A stretch of 6,131 bases of DNA from DASVXQ01 sp046727955. GTDB lineage: Bacteria > Actinomycetota > CALGFH01. The first letter of the stretch is position 1, and every line of letters begins with the position of its first letter. Positions 1 to 6,131 of this stretch are shown here, one piece after another. The notes under the pieces are model-generated. The model searched no databases, had not been told where the DNA came from, and saw only the letters and a list, made by a program, of their open reading frames with translations. The stretch lies in the NCBI GenBank assembly GCA_046727955.1, contig JBKPDO010000171.1, positions 1 through 6,131 on the forward strand, given 5' to 3'. The translations under genes were made by a program, and so were the position numbers.

Positions 1-2620
<2,620 letters not shown>

Positions 2621-2646
2621 CCGCGGAGACCAGGCGCGGGCCACGC

Positions 2647-2698
2647 GGGGACCACGGGAACCCAGGTCCCCGGAGACCACGGGAACCCAGGTCCCCGG
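2647..2698. repeat. 25-bp tandem repeat (two copies) downstream of gltB
   Basis: A 23-base sequence that begins ACCACGGGAACCCAG is present at 2651-2673 and again, identical, at 2676-2698, giving a 25-base period. Each copy can fold locally (GGGA pairing with TCCC around a 7-base loop). The first copy can also form a 7-bp stem, GGGGACC (2647-2653) with GGTCCCC (2665-2671). A degenerate third unit runs into the larger hairpin that follows. The function is unknown. It may be a simple slippage-born repeat or part of the 3' end structure of the gltB transcript. Confidence 0.8.
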
Positions 2699-2728
2699 GA
2701 CCCCAAGTCCCCGGGTCCAGGGGACCTG
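2688..2728 (+). terminator. Long GC-rich hairpin after gltB, possible non-canonical terminator
   Basis: CAGGTCCCC (2688-2696) pairs with GGGGACCTG (2720-2728), and GGACCC (2698-2703) pairs with GGGTCC (2713-2718). A single G/A mismatch separates the two helices. The result is 15 base pairs closing a 9-base loop (2704-2712). It lies 67 bases after the gltB stop. No T-tract follows, so it is not a classical intrinsic terminator, although U-less hairpins have been proposed as terminators in actinobacteria. It could instead stabilise the 3' end of the mRNA. The structure is seen directly; its role is inferred. Confidence 0.55.
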
Positions 2729-2739
2729 ACCCGGTCAGG
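2725..2739. promoter_or_regulatory. 15-bp perfect palindrome, possible operator
   Basis: CCTGACC and GGTCAGG flank a single central base. The palindrome overlaps the right arm of the preceding hairpin by four bases and lies about 85 bases before the response-regulator start. It could be a protein-binding site. In RNA it could be a small hairpin that competes with the larger one. No binding protein can be named. Confidence 0.35.
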
Positions 2740-2753
2740 GCGGAGGAATCCGC

Positions 2754-2790
2754 TGGACACGCCGCCCGTTGTTGCTGATCCTGCTACCTT
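2754..2790 (+). promoter_or_regulatory. Weak promoter candidate for the ANTAR regulator
   Basis: TGGACA at 2754-2759 resembles a -35 box (TTGACA, one mismatch). GATCCT at 2777-2782 follows after 17 bases as a poor -10. A better TAnnnT-type -10, TACCTT, is at 2785-2790 but lacks a well-placed -35. The stretch is the only relatively AT-containing part of the gap, and the coding start is 33 bases further on. This is a pattern match only. Confidence 0.3.
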
Positions 2791-2810
2791 AGCGAGTCGC
2801 GTGGGTGCGG

Positions 2811-2815
2811 GGAGG
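2811..2815 (+). promoter_or_regulatory. Ribosome binding site fixing the regulator start
   Basis: GGAGG lies seven bases before ATG 2823. It rules out the in-frame upstream GTG at 2805, which would put this motif inside the coding region and add six residues (VRGGAR) not expected before the receiver domain. Confidence 0.8.
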
Positions 2816-2822
2816 AGCGAGA

Positions 2823-3392
2823 ATGGCCCGAGTGCTGGTGGCTGAGGACGAGGTCCTGATCCGGGTGGACGTCGTCGAGACCCTGGAGGAGGGTGGCCAC
2901 ACCGTAGTCGGCGAGGCCGGCGACGGCGAGCAGGCGGTCAAGCTCGCTCGCGAGCTGAGCCCGGATCTGGTGGTAATGGACGTCAAGATGCCCAAGATGG
3001 ACGGCGTCGCGGCGGCCAGGCACATCACCCAGGACGGCCCGGCGGTGCTGGTGCTCACCGCCTTCTCCGACAAGGAGCTGGTCGAGGAGGCCGCGGATGC
3101 CGGCAGCATCGGCTACCTGGTGAAGCCCTTCCAGCCGGCGCAGCTCCTGGCCGCGGTGGAGGTTGCGCTCGCCCGCGCCGCCGACACCCGCAAGCTCCAG
3201 GACACGGTCGAGGACCTGGAGACCAAGCTGGCCAACCGCAAGCTGATCGAGCGTGCCAAGGGCCGCCTGATGGAGCAGTTCGGCCTGACCGAGGACGAGG
3301 CCTACACCCGCATGCGCCGGGCCGCGATGGACCGGCAGCTCCCCCTGGTCGAGATCGCCCGCCGCGTCCTCGAGTCCCAGCCCAGCACCTGA
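2823..3392 (+). CDS. pdtaR: ANTAR-domain response regulator, PdtaR-like
   Basis: A 189-residue two-domain regulator: an N-terminal phosphoreceiver (about 3-118) and a C-terminal ANTAR RNA-binding domain (about 125-183). Receiver residues are intact: acidic pocket Glu8/Asp9 in VLVAEDE, phosphoacceptor Asp53 in VVMDVKMP, Thr79 in LTAF, and Lys101 in YLVKPF. The ANTAR part contains RKLIERAKGRLMEQFGLTEDEA and RRAAMDRQLPLVEIARRVL, which match the three-helix pattern of the family. Layout and length fit mycobacterial PdtaR (Rv1626, about 205 residues). That protein is phosphorylated by the kinase PdtaS and binds paired RNA hairpins to block termination. No kinase gene is in the window, which is usual for this orphan regulator. 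ATG 2823 is chosen for its good ribosome site. The stop lies inside the first unit of an 11-bp tandem repeat. The family is certain; orthology to PdtaR is very likely. Confidence 0.94.
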   Translation: MARVLVAEDEVLIRVDVVETLEEGGHTVVGEAGDGEQAVKLARELSPDLVVMDVKMPKMDGVAAARHITQDGPAVLVLTAFSDKELVEEAADAGSIGYLVKPFQPAQLLAAVEVALARAADTRKLQDTVEDLETKLANRKLIERAKGRLMEQFGLTEDEAYTRMRRAAMDRQLPLVEIARRVLESQPST

Positions 3393-3440
3393 GCCGCACC
3401 TGAGCCGCACCTGAGCCGTACCTGAGCCGTACCTGAGCCG
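3386..3440. repeat. Five-copy 11-bp tandem repeat spanning the pdtaR stop codon
   Basis: Five consecutive 11-base units of the form YACCTGAGCCG lie at 3386, 3397, 3408, 3419 and 3430. The first three begin with C and the last two with T; otherwise they are identical. The first unit supplies the last codons and the TGA stop of the ANTAR regulator. Because 11 is not a multiple of three, successive units put TGA in all three frames (3390, 3401, 3412). This is probably a slippage-expanded microsatellite. A role in translation stop or mRNA-end control is speculative. Confidence 0.93.
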
Positions 3441-3635
3441 CCCGCCCGGTCGCGGCGGCGGTCGTCCACATTCTGGCGGGACCCGCTTGTGCCGGTGTGC
3501 CCCACAGGGCAGGATCGCCCCTGACGGCAGCGAAATATTCGCCCAGCTCCTGGCGCTGGTCCGGCCAATTTCGGCTGGCCAATTCGGCGCTGCCCTTGCG
3601 GGTCGAGCCTGAGAAAGTTCCGGATGATATCAACC

Positions 3636-3648
3636 GTGACGACGTCAC
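3636..3648. promoter_or_regulatory. 13-bp perfect palindrome, possible binding site
   Basis: GTGACG and CGTCAC flank one central A. It sits about 60 bases before the TATGCT element and 126 bases before the NYN start. A transcription-factor site is possible, but no regulator can be named and a chance occurrence is not excluded. Confidence 0.25.
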
Positions 3649-3704
3649 CCACCCGGCCTCACCACCAGTTCAAAAATCCCCTCGCCTCGAGCCCTCAGAG
3701 CGGC

Positions 3705-3710
3705 TATGCT
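3705..3710 (+). promoter_or_regulatory. -10-like box upstream of terminator hairpin
   Basis: TATGCT fits the TAnnnT pattern of sigma-A-type -10 elements in GC-rich actinobacteria. No convincing -35 lies 16-18 bases upstream (TCGCCT at 3682-3687). If used, transcription would start near 3717, only a few bases before the GC-rich hairpin at 3725. Confidence 0.35.
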
Positions 3711-3724
3711 GCTCTTGTTCACGG

Positions 3725-3763
3725 GCCCCGGCTTTCCTGACGGTTAGACCGGGGCTTTCTCTT
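3725..3763 (+). terminator. Intrinsic-terminator-like hairpin just before the NYN pseudogene
   Basis: GCCCCGG (3725-3731) pairs with CCGGGGC (3749-3755) around a 17-base loop. The pyrimidine tail TTTCTCTT (3756-3763) follows directly. This is the best classical terminator in the window. It lies 330 bases after the pdtaR stop, so it could end that transcript. Its tail overlaps the only upstream start codon of the NYN frame (TTG 3762). A role as a leader attenuator for that gene is equally possible. Confidence 0.65.
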
Positions 3764-4273
3764 GCCATCCCACACGACATCAGCGTTCGCCCAGGACCCC
3801 GCGGCACGGGTGGCCGTCTTCGTCGACGGCCAGAACCTCTACAAGAGTTGCGAACGGACCTTCGGCCATCCACTCTGTCACCCCACCTCCTGGCACAGAT
3901 GCTGGCCGGGCCGAGAACCCTGCACCCTGTGGTCTGTCGTTTCTACACCCTCGCGCTCGCTCTGGACGTGGTGGAGCTGGCGCTTACCGACAAGCTCGAC
4001 GTGGCCATAGTCGTCAGCCTGGACCGAGATCTGCACGAGATCCCTGGAGCGCTCCGGCGGCTACAGGGGCTCCTCCAGCACCAGGTCCGGCTGGAGGCGG
4101 CTGTGCCCGTGCCGGACGGGCGGTGGCAGCCCAAGATCCTGCCCGGCTTCTCCTTCACCCACCAGATCACCAGAGCCATGTTCGAGCGGGTCCGGGATGT
4201 CACCGATTACACCGCTCCCGACGAGCTCTGGGTGCCGCCGCGGCCGCCGCTCCCCACCGGAGCGCGGAGGTGA
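3762..4273 (+). pseudogene. NYN-domain (LabA/PIN-like RNase) protein, frameshifted and internally deleted
   Basis: The first part (TTG 3762 onward) reads RVAVFVDGQNLYKSCERTFGHPLCHP. This is the first beta strand of an NYN domain with its metal-binding Asp (VDGQN). The frame then fails at a C-run (3881-3884). Restoring one C gives LCHP-HLLAQMLAGP, which continues in the next frame through VVCRFYT, LALALDVVELALTDKLDVAIVVSLDRDLHEIPGALR and a proline-rich C-terminus ending at TGA 4273. In NYN proteins of this type some tens of residues normally lie between RFYT and the LALALDVV helix, including a lead-in Asp of the active site. Here they are joined directly near 3947-3952, so a central in-frame deletion is inferred. 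Intact members are predicted metal-dependent RNases. With two lesions this copy is almost certainly dead. TTG 3762 or GTG 3810 could have been the start; an in-frame stop lies at 3738. Confidence 0.8.
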
Positions 4274-4290
4274 GCCCTGTGGGTCCGGCC

Positions 4291-4323
4291 GGGCGCCCAT
4301 CCCGGCGCCCCATCTGGGCGCCC
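4291..4323. terminator. Overlapping GGCGCC hairpins at a convergent junction
   Basis: GGGCGCC (4291-4297) pairs with GGCGCCC (4304-4310) around 6 bases. Alternatively the latter pairs with GGGCGCC (4316-4322) around 5 bases. Three GGCGCC cores are spaced 12-13 bases apart in the 95-base gap between the NYN pseudogene and the oppositely oriented dedA stop. A symmetric hairpin here could serve as a two-way terminator, though no T-tract is present on either side. Confidence 0.4.
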
Positions 4324-4368
4324 CTCCGGGCGAGGCGCTTCCGCCGTCTATGGGGTGCCGCGAAGTCG

Positions 4369-5070
4369 CTACGCCGCGGGCTCCTCGGAGTCCTCATCCG
4401 GGCCGGTCGGGTTGCCGAAAGGTGGCGGGGCGGACGAGGCGGCGTCAGCCCTCGGCCGCTGCCGGCGCCGGCGGGCGAGCAGGTGCCCTCCGAGGCCCAC
4501 AGCGGCCAGCACGGCCACGCCGAGCAGGAGGAACAGGGCCGCACGGCCGGCGAGGTCGTGGACCCGCCGCCAGCCCTCGCCGGTGACGTAGCCAAGCATC
4601 ACGTGAGCAATCGCCCAGGCCGCCCCGGCGGGCGCGTTCCAGAGGAGAAAGCCGCGGTAGCGCATCCGCGAGGCGCCGGCCAGCCCAGGCAAGAGCACGC
4701 GAGCACCCGCGGTGAGACGGCCGACGAACAGCGCCACGCCGCCGCGGCGGTTGAGGATCGACTCGGCCCGGCGGAGCTGCGCCGGCTTCACCCTGCGGCC
4801 GACCGGCGACGAGAGGAGCAGGTTGCGCCAGCGACGCCCGATCCAGTAGCCGACCGAGTCGCCGCCGATCGCGCCGGCGACCCCCACCGCTATCGCCGCT
4901 GGCAGCGAGACCCGTCCCTCGTGCGCCAGCACGCCCCCGAGAACCAGCGCCAGCTCGCCCGGCAGGACGAGCCCGAGGAAGGCGGGCGCCTCGAGCGCTG
5001 GGAGCAGAAAGATCAGGCTCAGGGCGAGCGGGCCGTGCAACGAGAGCAATCCCTCCATCAGCCCGGTCAC
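4369..5070 (-). CDS. DedA-family (VTT domain) inner-membrane protein
   Basis: A 233-residue polytopic membrane protein. The DedA/SNARE-associated signature is clear: EAPAFLGLVLPGE (about 27-39), GGDSVGYWIGRR (69-80), and FVGRLTAGARVLLPGLAGASRMRYRGFLLWNAPAGAAWA (115-153), which carries the conserved G-R-x3-G-x-R arginines. Hydrophobic segments lie at about 13-48, 54-70, 140-162 and 174-199. An Arg-rich stretch (199-208) and a disordered Pro/acidic tail follow. DedA proteins include undecaprenyl-phosphate and phospholipid scramblases/flippases and support membrane energetics and envelope integrity; the exact substrate here is unknown. The start is GTG at 5070-5068, with a GGGGGA ribosome site nine bases upstream and an in-frame TGA just before it. 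The ATG at 5058 lacks such a site. It is divergent from the PspC gene. Confidence 0.92.
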   Translation of the reverse strand: MTGLMEGLLSLHGPLALSLIFLLPALEAPAFLGLVLPGELALVLGGVLAHEGRVSLPAAIAVGVAGAIGGDSVGYWIGRRWRNLLLSSPVGRRVKPAQLRRAESILNRRGGVALFVGRLTAGARVLLPGLAGASRMRYRGFLLWNAPAGAAWAIAHVMLGYVTGEGWRRVHDLAGRAALFLLLGVAVLAAVGLGGHLLARRRRQRPRADAASSAPPPFGNPTGPDEDSEEPAA

Positions 5071-5079
5071 GGTCGCTCA

Positions 5080-5085
5080 TCCCCC
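5080..5085 (-). promoter_or_regulatory. Ribosome binding site for dedA
   Basis: On the minus strand GGGGGA ends nine bases before GTG 5070. It supports the GTG over the internal ATG at 5058. The ATG at 5080-5078 is in another frame and does not lead into the DedA protein. Confidence 0.55.
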
Positions 5086-5162
5086 ATCTGTGCATGGATC
5101 TCGGGCATGGGGGAAACCTTCCTGATACCAGCGCGCTCGCACCATCGGGGATGACCCTGCTC

Positions 5163-5203
5163 GATCCCTGAGATGGTCAGGGGGACTCCGGGGAGATCCC
5201 TGA
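5163..5203. repeat. Dyad and direct repeat in the dedA/pspC divergent region
   Basis: CCCTGA (5166-5171) and TCAGGG (5177-5182) form a 6-bp dyad around GATGG. The 9-mer GATCCCTGA occurs twice, at 5163-5171 and 5195-5203, 32 bases apart (about three helical turns). Its position in the 204-base gap between two divergent membrane-protein genes suits a shared regulator site. No clear -35/-10 pair was found for either gene. The function is inferred. Confidence 0.4.
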
Positions 5204-5263
5204 TGGTGGAATCCCGCCGGCGGTGGTGCCATGGCCCTGTGACACGAGCAACGAGGCGAATTC

Positions 5264-5269
5264 GGGAGG
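5264..5269 (+). promoter_or_regulatory. Ribosome binding site fixing the PspC start
   Basis: GGGAGG lies five bases before ATG 5275. The in-frame GTG and ATG codons further upstream (from 5173) would add an Arg-rich stretch unlike any PspC N-terminus, so the 66-residue form is chosen. Confidence 0.8.
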
Positions 5270-5274
5270 CACCG

Positions 5275-5475
5275 ATGGTTGAGTACTTCCGTCAGCAAGG
5301 ACTGGTCCGTCCCCGTCAGGGTCGCATCCTTGGCGGCGTATGCGCGGGCCTCGGCCGCCGCTTCGGCATATCCCCGTGGACGGCGCGGATCTTGTTCATC
5401 CTGATCCTACTCATCATCCCCGGCAGCCAACTTATAGTCTATCCGATTCTGTGGGTTTTGATGCCGTCTGAGTAA
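5275..5475 (+). CDS. Small PspC-domain membrane protein
   Basis: A 66-residue protein that is essentially one PspC domain. A basic N-terminus (VRPRQGR) leads into ILGGVCAGLGRRFGISPWTARILF, the family's GG-V-C-x-GL-A/G turn. A single hydrophobic segment follows (about 40-62, ILFILILLIIPGSQLIVYPILWVLM), ending in MPSE. PspC in enterobacteria is an inner-membrane partner of the phage-shock response. In actinobacteria such short PspC-like proteins stand alone or next to sensor kinases, and their role is less certain. It is transcribed away from dedA, across a 204-base shared upstream region, and both products are membrane proteins tied to envelope stress. No pspA or pspB is visible. The domain call is firm; the function is tentative. 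Confidence 0.9.
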   Translation: MVEYFRQQGLVRPRQGRILGGVCAGLGRRFGISPWTARILFILILLIIPGSQLIVYPILWVLMPSE

Positions 5476-5555
5476 ATTGGAGAGATGCTGCAAAGCAGCC
5501 GAACTATTAATCCGCGTTAATCCGTGCATACCTCGTTCGTCCCGACTTTCGCGGT
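5476..5555. other. Gap between PspC and transposase remnant with small repeats
   Basis: Twelve bases after the PspC stop is a short inverted repeat, GCTGC-AAA-GCAGC (5487-5499), without a T-tract. The 8-mer TTAATCCG then occurs twice ten bases apart (5507-5514 and 5517-5524). This stretch is AT-richer than the genes around it. The downstream end of the insertion element probably lies here, but no terminal repeat partner can be seen because the other end is degraded or outside the window. Confidence 0.4.
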
Positions 5556-6080
5556 TCATAGTCCGGCGGCGGCCCAGGCTGCCTGGACGTCGAGGATTTC
5601 TGCTTAGGTGGGCTGGTCGATGTGACGTGGCCGATACTGGGCGGCGATGAGGGCGCGGCGGAGCTTGGCAAGCATGTCGGCGATCGACGGAGCGTGTTTG
5701 GTGACATACCAGGGCGCCAGGGGCACGATGCGCGGCGACAGCGCCGCGTCAGCGCGCATCCGCACGGTCACGGTGACGTGCGCGGGGAGCTGGCCGAGGG
5801 TCTTGCCGGCGTAGGCGCTGTCGGCGACGAGGTGGATCGCCCGGTCCGGGTAGCGGTCGGCGAGCGCGGCGACCAGTTCGATGCCAAGCTCCAGGCGGGT
5901 GCCGGTGCGCTTGGGTCGCCACAGCCGGGCCAGGACCGGCAGGCAGACGCTGCGGTGGGTGATGAACGGCAGGTCGACCAAGACGCCGAGCACGACCCAG
6001 TTGTTGGCCCAGGGTGCGACCCGTTCTCTCGAAACCGCTGGTGACGGCGGGGGAAGGGAGGGATCAAGGAAGCGGCTTGA
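5556..6080 (-). pseudogene. DDE transposase remnant (possibly IS701-like), internally deleted with a nonsense codon
   Basis: On the minus strand the frame is open from 6080. From about 6017 it reads like the catalytic core of a DDE transposase: APWANNWVVLGVLVDLPF, VCLPVLARLWRPKRTGTRLELGIEL, then IHLVADSAYAGKTLGQLP with the second catalytic Asp, and VTVRMRADAAL. It then jumps to PWYVTKHAPSIADMLAKLRRALIAAQY, which is the C-terminal end of such proteins. The intervening section of well over 100 residues with the catalytic Glu is missing, so an internal deletion is inferred near 5700-5740. A TAA (5606-5604) follows QPT, but the same frame continues with family-like AEILDVQAAWAAAGL to TGA 5558-5556. 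The codon therefore looks like a nonsense mutation. The N-terminal part with the first Asp is also absent; an in-frame TGA lies at 6083-6081. The family name is from pattern memory and is tentative; the inactive state is secure. Confidence 0.8.
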
Positions 6081-6082
6081 TC
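6062..6082. repeat. Perfect 7-bp inverted repeat at the upstream edge of the transposase remnant
   Basis: GATCAAG (6062-6068) and CTTGATC (6076-6082) flank GAAGCGG. The repeat sits where the transposase-like frame loses resemblance to the family. It may mark a hairpin at a rearrangement junction or a site in unrelated flanking DNA. No function can be assigned. Confidence 0.4.
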
Positions 6083-6131
6083 ACAACTGGCTCATCCGAT
6101 GGTCGGTGCGATCCCGGCCCCTCGTGGTGCA
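6083..6131. other. Right edge, no feature recognised
   Basis: Neither strand shows a recognisable protein segment. In the transposase frame this stretch is separated from the core by a TGA and does not look like a transposase N-terminus. Confidence 0.4.

Larger units (their letters stand above)
3441..3724. other. Non-coding stretch between the regulator and the NYN pseudogene
   Basis: About 280 bases with no gene I can recognise in any frame. It is less GC-rich than its surroundings. It holds an imperfect 14-base tandem duplication (GGCCAATTTCGGCT at 3563-3576, then GGCCAATTCGGCG). It also holds a 13-base perfect palindrome, GTGACG-A-CGTCAC (3636-3648), and near its end a -10-like TATGCT. 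The open frame that crosses it into the NYN region has no family resemblance before 3880 and is treated as chance. Confidence 0.6.

Noticed and set aside
2651..2698. The 25-bp repeat as a canonical ANTAR dual-hexaloop target
   Set aside because: The two copies do give two similar small stems, but the loops are 7 bases and lack the expected A1/G4 hexaloop pattern. It is kept only as a lead to test.
3386..3440. The 11-bp array as a CRISPR
   Set aside because: The units are directly abutting with no spacers and are far too short.
3302..3652. A 116-codon minus-strand frame across the 11-bp repeat
   Set aside because: It reads a repetitive VRLRCGSGAAQ-type peptide that is just the translated tandem repeat, and overlaps pdtaR in antisense.
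3497..3880. The upstream part of an open plus-strand frame that runs into the NYN region
   Set aside because: Only the part after the C-run (about 3881) resembles an NYN protein. The earlier part has no family features, overlaps the terminator hairpin, and competes with the frame that carries the true NYN N-terminus.
4123..5154. A 343-codon plus-strand open frame opposite dedA
   Set aside because: It is the complement of a clear DedA membrane protein. Its translation is rich in R, P, G and A without any domain.
5622..6044. A 140-codon plus-strand frame opposite the transposase remnant
   Set aside because: It is antisense to the transposase-like frame, with no ribosome site and no domain resemblance.

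Overview
The window is very GC-rich and comes from a bacterium, most likely a member of the Actinomycetota. The signs are strong G/C bias at third codon positions, GTG and TTG starts, an actinobacterial-type GltB, and a stand-alone response regulator of the PdtaR type (receiver plus ANTAR). The genus cannot be told from the sequence alone.

Layout, left to right. (1) The 3' end of gltB, the large subunit of glutamate synthase, runs in from the left edge and stops at 2620. (2) A 202-base gap holds a 25-bp tandem repeat, a long GC-rich hairpin and a 15-bp palindrome. (3) A complete PdtaR-like ANTAR response regulator follows (2823-3392). Its stop codon lies in the first unit of a five-copy 11-bp tandem repeat. 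(4) A stretch of about 370 bases without a gene ends in an intrinsic-terminator-like hairpin. (5) Directly after the hairpin lies a decayed NYN-domain (PIN-like RNase) gene, broken by a frameshift in a C-run and by loss of the middle of the domain. (6) A convergent junction with stacked GGCGCC hairpins leads to a complete DedA-family membrane protein on the minus strand (4369-5070). (7) Divergent from it is a 66-residue single-domain PspC protein (5275-5475). (8) The right edge holds a decayed DDE transposase on the minus strand, with a central deletion and a nonsense codon.

How the genes relate. GltB is central nitrogen assimilation. The ANTAR regulator probably acts on RNA as an antiterminator under a histidine kinase encoded elsewhere. 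DedA and PspC are both inner-membrane proteins linked to envelope homeostasis and share a 204-base divergent promoter region. There is no obvious operon joining all of these. The right two thirds looks like a stretch under erosion, with two pseudogenes and a transposon remnant. gltD, which commonly accompanies gltB, is not directly downstream.

I do not see a clear new multi-gene system. The most unusual items are the repeat and hairpin arrays around the ANTAR regulator, and the terminator-like hairpin that abuts the start of the NYN pseudogene.
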